A program made the translations under genes and the position numbers. The notes beneath the pieces were generated by a model. The model was not told the DNA's origin and searched no databases. It worked only from the letters and a program-made list of their open reading frames with translations. 64,000 bases of DNA, from positions 558,001-622,000 of the forward strand of contig CAVYEI010000002.1 of assembly GCA_963767475.1 (NCBI GenBank). The letters are read 5' to 3'. Positions 36,674 through 45,954 of this stretch are shown in pieces (the first letter of the stretch is position 1; every line of letters begins with the position of its first letter). Source of the stretch: WHSW01 sp963767475. Lineage in GTDB: Bacteria > Actinomycetota > Thermoleophilia > Solirubrobacterales > 70-9.

Positions 36674-37385
36674 CCTCCAGGGCGTTGCCGCTGTGCGGAG
36701 TCAACCGATCGGCGACCGCGTCAACTGTTCCAGCGCAGCTCCCCCATCCGGACTCGTCCTGCTCAAACGACGCGTTCTCGACCAGGTTGTCGGCGCGGTA
36801 GTCGATGGAGATGGCATCGACGAAGAACTTGTCTCCGGTCGCGACCTCGCTGCCGTCACGACGTAGGAGGAAGTCGAGTTGGTTGCCAGTTACCTGCGGC
36901 GAATAGCTGACCTCAATCGGCACGTATCCGTCGTCGCTGATTTCGATCGACTCAACGGCATTGTCGACAAAGCCGGTGGAGTTCCACTCGCGGATCACGA
37001 TCTCGATGTGATCGCCATCACTGACCGAGTTTGCACGCACCCAGGCCTTGGCTGTGTAGTCGTATCCAGCCTGGGCATTGGCGACCGTATCGCCGTCGTC
37101 ATCGACCGTGTAGCCGCCGCAACCACCGAGCGGGTCATAGCTGTCTTCAAGGGCGTGGGTCTCGTCTGGTGCCAGCGAGTCGGTCACCCGGCTGATCTGC
37201 CCGCCGCAGCTTCCCCAGTGGCCGTCGTCAACCTCAAACGACGCGTTTCGCGCCAGGTTGCTGGCGGGAATCACCCCGTCCGCAATGGCCAGGGCGGTGA
37301 GAGCCAGCGCTGCCAACAGCACAAGAATCGCCGCTCCTACCGTGCTCACTCTTCCTCGCGGCTGACTGCCCCGCCTAACCGACAT
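36528..37385 (-). CDS. large Rhs gene, piece 1: signal peptide and CBM-like modules
   Basis: The ATG at 37385 gives MSVRRGSQPRGRVSTVGAAI with a hydrophobic core VLLALALTALAIADG and a likely signal-peptidase site. Then follow two similar modules of about 140 residues, each starting NASFE and containing GWGSC or HWGSC, AKAWVRANSVSDG and WNSTGFVDNA, as in CBM4/9-type carbohydrate-binding domains. The correct text leaves this frame at about 36655. It marks the 5' end of the gene and shows that the product is exported. Confidence 0.7.
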   Translation of the reverse strand: MSVRRGSQPRGRVSTVGAAILVLLAALALTALAIADGVIPASNLARNASFEVDDGHWGSCGGQISRVTDSLAPDETHALEDSYDPLGGCGGYTVDDDGDTVANAQAGYDYTAKAWVRANSVSDGDHIEIVIREWNSTGFVDNAVESIEISDDGYVPIEVSYSPQVTGNQLDFLLRRDGSEVATGDKFFVDAISIDYRADNLVENASFEQDESGWGSCAGTVDAVADRLTPHSGNALEVADTTQRRLWRTADDGDGEHQCRVGLHGQSLGPGQLRQRWRSSRHRPA

Positions 37386-37658
37386 GATTCTCGCTCCTCC
37401 AACCTGAACGCAGCGCCTTTACTCGGTCGCCGACGGGACTCTGGGTGGGGACGGCCCTCGAAGAACGGGCGTCGAGGCCATGTCACTTGGGCTGGCCTGG
37501 AGGGATGCTCGAGTTAGGCAATTGAGATCTTCAAGTCGGTTTGGCCACTTGCCGGCTGCGGCAGCCTGCCATTCGGAGTCTCAATCGTCCAGGGTGGATG
37601 TCATCCAGGTGACAACCCAACCGTCGCGGCGTCAGCTGGCTGACACCGGCCGCTCGCC

Positions 37659-38488
37659 TTACCCGGCTTTGGCGGACAGCCTTCGTTCGCGGGTTGGATC
37701 CCAGGCCGACCGCGGTGTGTCGAGCTCCGGAGCGACGTCAAGCTCGCCCAGAAAAGACAGGGCCGCCCGGCTCACGACCCACTGCTTCTCCTGGTTCATT
37801 CGCACGGCACCGAGAGCGGTTAGGACCCCGAGCTGAGTGCTTACAGTACGGCACTCGACCGCGACCAGATCGGCCAGCACTGAATGAGTAAGGCGAAACG
37901 GGATGACCAATCCCTGGTCGGTGACCCTCCCCCAGCGACTGACCAGGTGGCAGAGGATGCCCAGGATGCGATCGGCGGCCCGGACCTTGCGAAGAGCAGC
38001 CTGAAGCGACGACAGCTGGCTTCTCTGGTGAACGCGCCGGACCAGATCCGGCATGGCCGCTGGCATCAGCCCGCAAGTAGGCGGTGGCCGTCTCGTTCAA
38101 AGAAGCGACCGATCCGTCAGTCAAACCGCGCCAGCTCGGCCGAAGTTCAGCCGACAGAACATCGATCTGCTCGTTGGGCCAAATCAAATCGCCGGGTCTG
38201 ATCAGCTCGACAGACCGCCGGCCGGCGATCAAGAGCTTCGCGCAACAACAAGCCGTCATTGACTAGTAGCCCCAAGGACTGCTCCGAGATGACCGGCGGG
38301 CGCCAGGATCCAGCATTGAACTCAAGGATCGGCACGACCAAGTTGCGCCGCAGGTTGGCGGCGCACGCTTCAGCCAGGCCAGCGAACCACGACGGCTCGA
38401 GGTCATACAGACGGACCAATCGTCGGCCCGCTCCGACTCGCGATTCGCTCACCACACTCCCTAACCCAGTCGGATGCCACGCCAGCAA
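37659..38488 (-). pseudogene. Crp/Fnr-type regulator, frame-broken
   Basis: Joining three frames gives one protein of about 270 residues: LVRLYDLEPSWFAGLAEACA and SWRPPVISEQSLGLLVNDGL (from 38488), then RRSVELIRPGDLIWPNEQID (about 38240), then RILGILCHLVSRWGRVTDQG, IPFRLTHSVLADLVAVECRT, VSTQLGVLTALGAVRMNQ. The last part is a Crp-type DNA-binding domain and the middle fits a cyclic-nucleotide-binding-like fold. Two indels, near 38240 and 38040, separate the pieces. It lies just upstream of the large Rhs gene on the same strand and could regulate it. Confidence 0.65.
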
Positions 38489-39126
38489 GCCCGGTCAGGC
38501 CTTGACGGGGCTCCGATGTCAGCCGAGAACCGGCGCCTGCAGACGAGACAGGCGCCACTGCCACTTAGTCAGCTTGGCGAAAACTGCCAGAACGCTCAGG
38601 GTCTCCTAAGCGTCTGCAGCAAACGGTCAGGCGTCTGGGTGGTCTGGCAACTACGCCGGACTCCGCAAGCGGAAAACAGACTCCGCCCGAGCATCCAGGA
38701 CGAAGCGGAGTTGATGCTTGGGCGACTGGCTTGCCCTCGACGTGCTCAGCATCGTGGACCCAACGCGCTCCGACGAACGCTCGCTCTCGCCGACCTAGTT
38801 GCAGTCTGCCTCGGCCGCGTCGGCGTCGGCGTCGGCAATTGGATCGGCTCCATTCTCAGGGCCGTGGTCGCCATTGCGTCCGGACACACTGATGATGGTC
38901 ACCTCAGCTGCGTCGAGCACCTCGCTCGGGCGCGGAGTGAAGAACCAATCGGCCCGCGATTTGCGGGGTGGTCCAAGTTCGATGATCGGAGCGTCGTCGT
39001 TGTTCATGTGTCAGCTCCTGAGGCTAGCGAGGCTCGCGCGCGGCTAGGAAAAGCATCGACGGAGTTCGACCGCGCACCGAGGTTTTCATGCTTCGGTCCA
39101 CATCCGTACTACCTGTCCTATCGCAC
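38489..39126. other. 638 bases with one possible small gene
   Basis: Long plus-strand frames here have Arg/Ser-rich translations and no motif. The only plausible gene is the 70-codon minus-strand ORF at 38795-39007, described separately. Nothing else is supported. Confidence 0.35.
38795..39007 (-). CDS. small acidic hypothetical protein
   Basis: The 70-residue frame reads MNNDDAPIIELGPPRKSRAD, WFFTPRPSEVLDAAEVTIIS and ends in an Asp/Ala-rich tail with PIADADADAAEADCN. GAGCTGACAC precedes the ATG. The size, acidic tail and terminal Cys-Asn recall small peptides of accessory regions, but there is no modification enzyme next to it. It may be a real small protein or chance. Confidence 0.35.
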   Translation of the reverse strand: MNNDDAPIIELGPPRKSRADWFFTPRPSEVLDAAEVTIISVSGRNGDHGPENGADPIADADADAAEADCN

Positions 39127-40950
39127 TCATGGATCTTTGACAAGGGCAATCAGGGCAACCGCCGAGACCAAGCCCTCCACGGCCGCGACGACCCAGCGGG
39201 GAAACTCTTCAAGGTCTGTCCCAAGTCAGACCGATGAAGATTCGACGGCAATACCAGCGTTATCAATCCCGCCAAGGAAGCGACGATCGGAAACGAACTG
39301 GCCGGATCAGTCGGACCGGTGGCTGTCCGATTAACCGCAATCCCGGCCATTGCAACCCCGCTTACCGCCAGCAAACCAGACCAACGCTGTCGTCGGGCAG
39401 GTCGTGGTGAAGGCTGACCAGCAAGGGGAGCAGGCTGAGGCCGAGCGTGGCACCGAGACTTCGCGGCCCATTGGAGAGCGCCCTGCCGTAAAGAAGCCAA
39501 ACCCACCGCCGTGAGACGACCCAGCCGATGACCACCGGAAGCGCAGCCACGTAGGCAGCCAGCGCATACCAACCGATGGCCTGCTCAGGCGTCCCAGCCA
39601 AAGGGCTGGAACTCAGCCAGACTGAGCGCGCTGGCCGCCGACAGCACCGCCGCGGCCAGAACATAGATCGAGTCCCAGACATCACTCGTCGCATGGCCGT
39701 GCCATCGCCGGCCCGAATGGCCCAGGCGGCGGCGACCGCCGGACCCACCAACAAAACGCCGGCGGCGATCTGCTAGTCGCTAGGACGGTCGGGCGGAAGA
39801 GCCGCGTGACGATGAAAGGCCCTCAACAGGCCGGAGGTCATGGTGACCGCGAGCATCCGCAGAGTGGTCAATTCGGGAGGAGGGCCGAAGGTCACCCGGG
39901 CATAGAGGCGGTCGGGATTGTCTTGGCGTGCACAGTGGATATGCGCCAATTCAGCGTCTTCGCCCTGGACGGTCAGGTTGGCGGTGGTCTCGAGCTTCTG
40001 AACTGTCGGCAACTCACCGCTGCCGAGCAGTGCCGGGGCCGCCTTGAGGTCAAGCCGTTCACCGGCCCAGACGTGTCGGACCAGCATGCCTGGCGGGGGT
40101 TTGATCCGCAGGTGATAGCTCGAGTAGCGGCGAGGATCGGAAGTGTCGTGCTTGAAGGAACCGGAACGATCCCGAACCTCCACAGCCCTCGCTCGACCAA
40201 CTGGCCCAGGTCAACGGTCCGGCGGCCAGCGGTCTTGACGGCCGCTGTGACCTGGCCGAGTGCGGTGGAAAAGGGCAGGGGTTCCCACTGGCGTGTCTTG
40301 GGCAGGACCGGGTCGAGCTCGCGATGGAGACCCCGGCTGATGGTGAACCGACACTCCTGCCCCGGCCGTCCGGTGATTGGAACCCACAACAGAAATTGAT
40401 CCTCAAAGTCGGTCAGCAACTTCGAGAGTAAGCCACCGGTGTCATTGCGTTCGAGTTCGACGAGGATGCGGGAAACCCGGGCTGGGAGCGGCTCTTCGAC
40501 AATGATTCCTTGATCGGACCGCTGAGCTCAGTCGGACCGTCTAATCGGAGCTGCCCAGGTCTTGACTAGCTGCTCAATCGGATAGCTTGATCAGGGCCAT
40601 ATTCTCATGTTCTGGTTGGCATCGAGAGCAGGGTGCCCTTGGCGTCGCCAAACTCGAGCTCTGGAGCAACCGGATCCTTGCTAAGGTGGTTGAGCGGCAA
40701 ATACCACTCGTTCTCGCTGGTGGTGCCGGCGTCATCACACCGCCGGTAGCGCCCTTATCGGCGCCGGGCCGTGGCACGGCGATCTCAACCTCGATGACCT
40801 GTCGACCACCCTTGGACTCTCAAGCTCCAATGTCTCGGCCCGGCGGCGGGCACGGCTCTCGGGAAGCAGGTATTGCCAAGCAGGTCGACACGGCCCTGGA
40901 GGTGGCTCATCGCGGTCGACGGACTGGCGAATGCCGAGATCGGTGCTCAC
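39127..40950 (-). pseudogene. soluble-plus-multi-TM protein, many frame breaks
   Basis: A GTG at 40950 (VSTDLGIRQSVDRDEPPP) begins a series of fragments in all frames: ESRARRRAETLELESPRVV, VIEVEIAVPRPGADKGATGG, NEWYLPLNHLSKDPVAPELE, FGDAKGTLLSMPTRT, LTDFEDQFLLWVPITGRPGQ, LYARVTFGPPPELTTLRMLA, then hydrophobic segments (AAGVLLVGPAVAAAWAIRAG, IYVLAAAVLSAASALSLAEF, ALAAYVAALPVVIGWVVSRR, IVASLAGLITLVL) and a last one ending VSAVALIALVKDP at 39127. It reads as a protein with a cytoplasmic half and several membrane helices. No family is recognised. The number of breaks (at least eight) suggests a decayed gene or poor local sequence. Confidence 0.5.
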
Positions 40951-41013
40951 TGGCGATCGATCTCACTCAACGAGGTGATCAAGAGTGCTGGCGGGCATGC
41001 GGCGGGCATCGAA

Positions 41014-41640
41014 TCAGGCCTCGGCCAACGAGTCAGCCGCCCCAACTTCGGCCGGCTGGTCGCTGGACACCGAGATGGTCCGCACTTGGTCCAGGTTGAC
41101 GACTACGCCATCTCCAGCCTCGGTCCAGTCCTCGCTGGCGAAGTTCCACCAACGCTGCGAGGTCAGGTAGAGCTCCGTGCCTACCGGCCTCAACAAAGCC
41201 TGGGCCGACAGCTGGATAGCCACTGACCACCTGACCGTCGTTGAAGGCCACCGTGACCTCTGCGTTCTCGGGAAGTCCAAGCAGGGTCCACTCGGAGACA
41301 GTGGCTAGGGGTCGAACGGGATGCCGATCTCTTGCAGGACGCTTCGGACCGTGCTCCAGCCGCGCAGGACCGCTGTTAGGTAACCGACAACCAACCCCAA
41401 TGTCACCAGCAGAAGCCCGTAGGCCGCATTGAGCGGCTCGGCCTCAAGCGCGAGAAAGTCAGCCACGCTGTTGGCCAGGGCAACCAGCGGCACACTGGCG
41501 GCGATGCGGATGATGAGGGAGTAGGCCGGCTCCTGGGGAAGCTGCGGAAAGCGGGCCGGGGACCCGACCGTGGGGGAAGACAGGAACAACGAAGACGACA
41601 ATGTTGGCGACGTCGGACGCGCTCGGAGCGTCAGCACGCG
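41014..41640 (-). pseudogene. membrane protein with C-terminal beta domain, frame-broken
   Basis: The longest frame (41637 to 41305) gives helices SLIIRIAASVPLVALANSVA and LNAAYGLLLVTLGLVVGYLT; a second frame supplies a better N-terminal segment (SDVANIVVFVV). After the stop near 41305 the text goes on in other frames with EWTLLGLPENAEVTVAFNDG, QVVSGYPAVGPG and ELYLTSQRWWNFASEDWTEA, ending ADSLAEA at 41014. The last part resembles the C-terminal region of DUF6338 proteins, only as a tentative likeness. Confidence 0.45.
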
Positions 41641-41647
41641 GCTCTAG

Positions 41648-41808
41648 GTCTTTTTCGGCGCTGGCGGCGGGGGCGGAGGAGGAGGCGGTGGGGGCGGCTT
41701 GCGGCCCCCTTGGCCACCCGGCGACGTCGTCGGTAGACTCCAGGTGCGACTGCCCTTCCTGGTGCCTTCGCCACTGCAACGCGGCGAGGAGTCGCCCTTA
41801 TCGGCCAT
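41648..41808 (-). CDS. small proline-rich ORF (second of a pair)
   Basis: The 53-codon frame starts MADKGDSSPRCSGEGTRKGS and ends in a run of 12 prolines followed by APKKT. It overlaps the end of the previous small ORF by 11 bases. The general plan, charged start and poly-proline end, is the same as in that ORF. Low-complexity DNA of this kind can also give such frames by chance. Confidence 0.3.
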
Positions 41809-41992
41809 GGTCGTTAGCCGGGGGCCGGGGCGGCTTCGGCGCCGGCGGCTTCGGCCGCCGAGGCGGGTTCGGATGCGGGGGCGGTGGAGGCGGCCTGCGT
41901 GGACCGTTCGGCTTCGGCGGTGTGCGACGGGACCACACCCCTTCCTCTACGCGGGATCGGTCGTGTTTTTCTCGGTCGGACATCGTTCTCAT
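41798..41992 (-). CDS. small proline-rich ORF (first of a pair)
   Basis: The frame starts MRTMSDREKHDRSRVEEGVW (or at the second Met) and continues with a Pro/Lys/Arg-rich half (KPPAPKPPRPPANDHGR). About 61-64 residues, no signal peptide. Poly-proline proteins often act as flexible or SH3-like ligands, but nothing here shows a role. The downstream ORF is built alike. Confidence 0.3.
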   Translation of the reverse strand: MRTMSDREKHDRSRVEEGVWSRRTPPKPNGPRRPPPPPPHPNPPRRPKPPAPKPPRPPANDHGR

Positions 41993-42041
41993 TCACCGTC
42001 AGGCTGGCTCAGTGCTCGCGGTCCTTCGGCGGATTCGAATG

Positions 42042-42262
42042 TCATCCGGGGGCGATGGTGTCCTTGCTGCGGATCCGTCCATCGCGGCCCTGGGTGATCT
42101 CTCGCCGCCACCCTGACCGCGCAGAATCTCTGCTGCCCGCCGATCAGCGTCGGCCTGAGTGCGCTCGTGAGCGCTGGACCGTTTGGCATACGGCGCCTTG
42201 ACGTCCCATCCTCCATCGGGGTTGGGCGAGACAATCCGGCGATTGGGCTTTTTGCTGGCCAC
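42042..42262 (-). pseudogene. DUF2188 protein, frame broken
   Basis: The start MASKKPNRRIVSPNPDGGWD, then ADRRAAEILRGQGGGE, is the DUF2188 pattern. The family end, ITQGRDGRIRSKDTIAPG, lies in another frame and stops at 42042. A surplus AG in GGCGAGAGATC near 42100 accounts for the shift, so this is a 2-base gain in a dinucleotide run. The intact protein would have about 72 residues. Function of the family is unknown. Confidence 0.7.
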
Positions 42263-42335
42263 AGCGCGATCAGTATAGAACTTTCTATTGTTCAGGATGC
42301 TTCGAGTGAGAGCGTTCTGAGGTTGTAGAGGAGCC

Positions 42336-43483
42336 TTAACCGCTAGCGTCCGAGGAGTAACCTGAGTGGAGCCTCGAGGTCAGGCGCCAACGCCGCCCAG
42401 TTAGAGCCGCGTTTCGTAGCACCGGCTTCGGGCGTGTGCGCTCGAGCGCCAGCCCGCGCCCTAACGGACCGAATAGTCGGACGATGGCCGTCTGGGAGTT
42501 GCTGGCGCTCGTCAGGAGAACCCTCGAATCGTCTTGCAGGGCCATACCGACCGGCTCTCCTACGGTGGGATCGAGCCCCAATTGAAGGAGCCCGTCGCCA
42601 ACGAACCCCGTGTCGACGGATCCAGCGGGGGTCACGCCGATAACGCCGATATCCGCGTCGAGCAATCCACGAGTGAAATAGGCCCCGATTAGGATGCGGC
42701 CCGAGTCTTCGACCGCGACGGCCCGGCCGACTCCGTAGTCCGATCGCCGCCCGCCAAAGCCAACCAGCGCCTGTCCGGTGCCATTGAACGTGGGGTCAGG
42801 ACGGCCATCGGGGAGCAACCGCGCTGCGGTGATGGAGTTGGGTCCCGGGACAGTGGCCTGGCCGACCAGGACCAACCGCCCTTCTAGATCCACCGCTAAC
42901 GCATCAAGAGAGTCATGGCTTCCCGGCAGTCGGACAATTTGCCGGCCGTCCCCAGAGAACGACCGATCGATGGCACCGTCGGGGCTAAGACGCGCCACGG
43001 CTCCCTCGTAGCCCGCGCGGCCGTAACTGGTGCCAACCGCGACCGGCCGGCCCGAAGCATCGAGCGCGAAGGCGCGTAGCTCACCAAACGATTGGCGCGG
43101 AAAGCGAACGATCCGAAGTCCGTCTCTGGCGAAGGTCCGATCGCGCCGGCCATCCCGGTCAACTGCAGTGATCGCAAAGTGGCTGTCGTCGCCGAGCTTG
43201 CGGTTCCGCCAACGAGGATTCGCCCGGCAGGTTGAACGGCGACTCCGGCCGCGGCGTCGTAGGCCCCTCCAGCATCGAACATCGCCCGGCCATCGCCTGA
43301 GAACGATCGGTCAAGCATTCCGTTGTCAAGGAGACGAGCCACCGCGAAGTCGAAGTCAGATCCCCGGCGATAGGCAGTGCCAGCGATCACGATCCTGTTG
43401 TCGGCTTGGATCGAGACGGCGGCCGCCTCTGCGTCGCCACGAGCTCCAGAGCGGGGTAGCGCGAACCGCCAAGTCGACTTCAA
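42336..43483 (-). pseudogene. delta-60 repeat protein, frame-broken
   Basis: The units DNGMLDRSFSGDGRAMFDAG, GVAVQPAGRILVGGTA and DGAIDRSFSGDGRQIVRLPG, LAVDLEGRLVLVGQATVP are typical delta-60 repeats, each about 55 residues, forming a beta-propeller-like surface protein. Two frames carry them with a break at about 43000 and possibly one near 43130. The N-terminus at 43483 (MKSTWRFALP) probably continues from the membrane protein encoded just upstream, which overlaps it by 128 bases in another frame. Confidence 0.65.
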
Positions 43484-43880
43484 CCAGGGCCACCTCCACC
43501 CCTCCGACCTTTAACGAAGACAGCCGGCTAAGGGCCTGTTTGGACACCCGAGGCGCTACCGCCGCAGCAACCAGGATCGCTCCGAAAAACAGCAAAGCGA
43601 GCGTAGTGGCATCCGGCGCCGGGCTCTCGTCCTTCTCGAATTGAAGAACGATCAGCGCAGCAACCGCGCTGATGCCAAGGAGCAAAGTGAGGTACTGAAC
43701 CGCCGCCACTGCCCGCCTGCGGCGCCGGCGCCTTGCGGCCGAATCCTTCCCACCCCAGACGATGAGATAGACGCTGAGTCCTAGCCCCCAGAGGGCCAGA
43801 ATGCCGAGTGCGATCTGCGCGCCGATGGAGCCGTCGAGCGCGGCGAGCGCCAAAACAACTACAAGGACAGCCACGACCAA
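43356..43880 (-). CDS. membrane protein, possible N-terminal part of the delta-60 protein
   Basis: The frame begins MVVAVLVVVLALAALDGSIG and has four hydrophobic segments, among them ALGILALWGLGLSVYLIVWG, YLTLLLGISAVAALIVL and LALLFFGAILVAAAVAP, separated by a basic stretch RRRRRRRAV. After about residue 130 the text SLKVGGVEVALVEVDLAVRA turns into low-quality sequence, and the delta-60 text starts in another frame. Both may be one gene with an indel near 43470. Confidence 0.55.
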   Translation of the reverse strand: MVVAVLVVVLALAALDGSIGAQIALGILALWGLGLSVYLIVWGGKDSAARRRRRRRAVAAVQYLTLLLGISAVAALIVLQFEKDESPAPDATTLALLFFGAILVAAAVAPRVSKQALSRLSSLKVGGVEVALVEVDLAVRATPLWSSWRRRGGRRLDPSRQQDRDRWHCLSPGI

Positions 43881-44038
43881 GACCTGGCAACCCTAACCGG
43901 AAAGAGAGCGGGCAACGAGCAGTTAAGCCCACGTTATCTCCGTGGGCCACGCCGGTCGGGCGGACAAAAAGCAGGCGCGCACTGCTACGCATTCATCGAC
44001 ACCGGGGGCCGATAAGCCAGCGCCTTATCTCCGTGACC

Positions 44039-44044
44039 TAAGCT
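44039..44044 (+). promoter_or_regulatory. -10 box, leaderless type
   Basis: TAAGCT is followed after 7 bases by the ATG of the protease gene. No good -35 is visible. The same spacing is found for gntR at 54366. Confidence 0.35.
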
Positions 44045-44051
44045 CGTTTGG

Positions 44052-44963
44052 ATGCCTCATCTACGGTCGATTGCAGCACTGGTATTTGCCATCGCAATCA
44101 GCACCGTATTCTCGGCCTCCACTGCCTCAGCCGCATCACCGTCGACACACGTTCGTCTCGACGGCGGCGCCCGCAGCTATTGGACGCCGCAGCGTCAGGC
44201 CCGGGCAATCCCGGCCACGACCCCCAACGCTGGCGGCGACCCTCGGGCGGAGAACGCCCGCACCCACACCTCCTACATCTCCGAGCCGGTCGCCGATCCA
44301 ACCGCTCTGCCATACCCGGCGAATGGGAAGGTCTTCTTTCGCATCAACCGGGCCGGCTATTACTGCTCGGCCGCGATCGTCGACGCGCCGAGCGCGCGGC
44401 TGGTTTGGACCGCTGCCCACTGCCTGCGCGAAGCCGGTCGACGTGGGGCCTGGGCAAAGCGGTGGGCCTTCGTCCCTGATTACCAGACCGGGTCTCGGCC
44501 CTATGGCACCTGGCCGGCTTACGAGCTATGGGTCTCGGGTGATTGGGTCACCAGGAGATGGTCTGAGAACACCGATTTCGGCGCCGCGTTGATCAAGCGC
44601 TTTGGCGGCGTCGGTGTGCAAACGGCAGTAGGCGCCGCTTACCCCCTGGCCGTCAATCAACCGGTCGCGCAGACCTGGGAGGCGGTTGGCTACCCGGCTG
44701 ATCCTGCCTTCGGTGATCGGCTCTGGCATTGCATCTCCGCCCATCACTCGACCGACTTCGGCTACTCGCGGTTCCCCGGCCCGCCGCCGATGAGTATCGG
44801 GTGCAACACCAGCGGAGGCGAGAGCGGCGGACCTTGGATCTCACAAACCGGCGCCTTAGGAGCTGTCAGCACCTACGGGTATGTCCGCGAGCCCGAGCTC
44901 TTATACGGGACCTATCTTGGCAATGCGGCAGCTGGGCTATACGCTCGGATCCAGAGTCGCTGA
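44052..44963 (+). CDS. secreted trypsin-like serine protease
   Basis: The 303-residue product has a signal peptide (SIAALVFAIAISTVFSASTA, cut near ASA) and a propeptide-like stretch. The catalytic triad is visible: His in VWTAAHCLRE, Asp in ENTDFGAAL, Ser in GGESGGPWIS. Two Cys flank the active site His (YYCSAAI and AAHC), as in S1 proteases, and HCISAHH and GCNTSGG give another pair. It should act outside the cell, cutting proteins. It is an intact gene within a region of broken ones, and no inhibitor gene is adjacent. Confidence 0.85.
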   Translation: MPHLRSIAALVFAIAISTVFSASTASAASPSTHVRLDGGARSYWTPQRQARAIPATTPNAGGDPRAENARTHTSYISEPVADPTALPYPANGKVFFRINRAGYYCSAAIVDAPSARLVWTAAHCLREAGRRGAWAKRWAFVPDYQTGSRPYGTWPAYELWVSGDWVTRRWSENTDFGAALIKRFGGVGVQTAVGAAYPLAVNQPVAQTWEAVGYPADPAFGDRLWHCISAHHSTDFGYSRFPGPPPMSIGCNTSGGESGGPWISQTGALGAVSTYGYVREPELLYGTYLGNAAAGLYARIQSR

Positions 44964-45259
44964 TCGGCGATTCTCAGGTCGCACTCTTCCCGGCGGCGAA
45001 ACAGCGCGAAGTCAAGGTCTGCCCTTGACAGCGACATGGTCCTGGTTGAGGATGGAGTGCGGCATTCGGTTTGGGGGAGTGAGAGGTCGTATGGGTTCAG
45101 GTGCACACGGTTTTCGGCCGCGGCGCCGGCGACTGTTCATGCGTGAGGCGCCCGGACCTGGTCTATGCACGCTTTAAACAACGACAACCCCGGCGCGGTC
45201 GTCGGCAACTTCTGAAGACCAGATCTAAACCAGGATTTCGCGGGTGTCTCCAAACGCTA

Positions 45260-45954
45260 ATGGGAGTTGGTTTAGCTTCGGCTCTGTTAACGACAGGCGC
45301 GAACGCCGCCGGTGGACCGGCCGGCTGGCCAAGGCCGACCTTGATTGCGAGGACTTCGCCACCCAGCAAGAGGCCCAGGATTTCTTTGAGGCACAAGGCG
45401 GCCCGGCAAGTGATCCACACCTCCTGGACGGCGACGGCAATGGCCGAGCCTGCGAGGCACTCCGCTGCCCCTGCTCGTCCGGCCGGTGGCGGTGGCGGTG
45501 ACGTCCTCCCCAACCCGGGACCCGGGACAAGGCCGAGGTGATTGACGTTGCCGATGGCGACACGATCAAGGTCCGCTACCGCGGGCGTACGCGCGATGTC
45601 CGCTTAATCGGGATCGACACCCCGGAGGTGTACGGGGGCACCGAGTGTGGCGGGCCAGAAGCCTCGGAAGCAATGAAGCGCTTGCTGCAACCCGGCGACC
45701 AGGTGACTTTGACCAGCGACCCGAGCCAGGACGCCGTTGATCGCTACGGGCGGCTGCTGCGCTACGTCGAGCACGGCGGCATTGACGTCGGGCGAAAGCA
45801 GGTCCTGCGCGGGCGAGCCCGCGTCTATGTCTATGACGGCGTGCCCTTCGCTCGCACCTCGAGCTACCGCAAGGCGCAGCAAAAGGCCAAGGGCGCCAAC
45901 CGCGGCAACTGGCGTAACTGCGGCGGGCGGTTCCGAACCGAGGCTGAACGATGA
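45260..45954 (+). pseudogene. secreted Excalibur plus SNase-type nuclease, frame-broken
   Basis: The ATG at 45260 starts MGVGLASALLTTGANAAGGP, a signal peptide. A shift near 45335 leads to ADLDCEDFATQQEAQDFFEA and DPHLLDGDGNGRACEAL, an Excalibur calcium-binding domain. After another shift near 45490-45530 the frame from 45538 gives DGDTIKVRYRGRTRDVRLIG, IDTPE, DRYGRLLRYVEHGG, with the staphylococcal-nuclease residues Asp, Arg, Asp, Glu and Arg in place. The enzyme would cut DNA or RNA outside the cell. The nuclease domain itself is intact. Its stop overlaps the next ATG (ATGA). Confidence 0.7.

Larger units (their letters stand above)
29247..37385 (-). pseudogene. very large secreted Rhs/teneurin-like toxin gene, many frame breaks
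   Basis: About 8.1 kb on one strand encode one continuous series of domains spread over all three frames: signal peptide, carbohydrate-binding-like modules, LamG-like module, cadherin-like repeats, a regulatory-like beta domain, NHL repeats, YD repeats, the Rhs core and a C-terminal tail. The order NHL, YD and core is that of teneurins and some bacterial Rhs proteins, which are exported and deliver the C-terminal toxin. At least ten indels are needed to read it. At about 36655 an extra A in CAAAG explains one, and near 30104 one G is missing from a run that is intact in copy A. The pieces are listed next. Confidence 0.75.

Noticed and set aside
38474..39334. Plus-strand frame of 286 codons
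   Set aside because: No ribosome site and no recognisable motif; it starts over the 5' end of the Crp-like gene and runs over the small minus-strand ORF and the end of a membrane protein gene.
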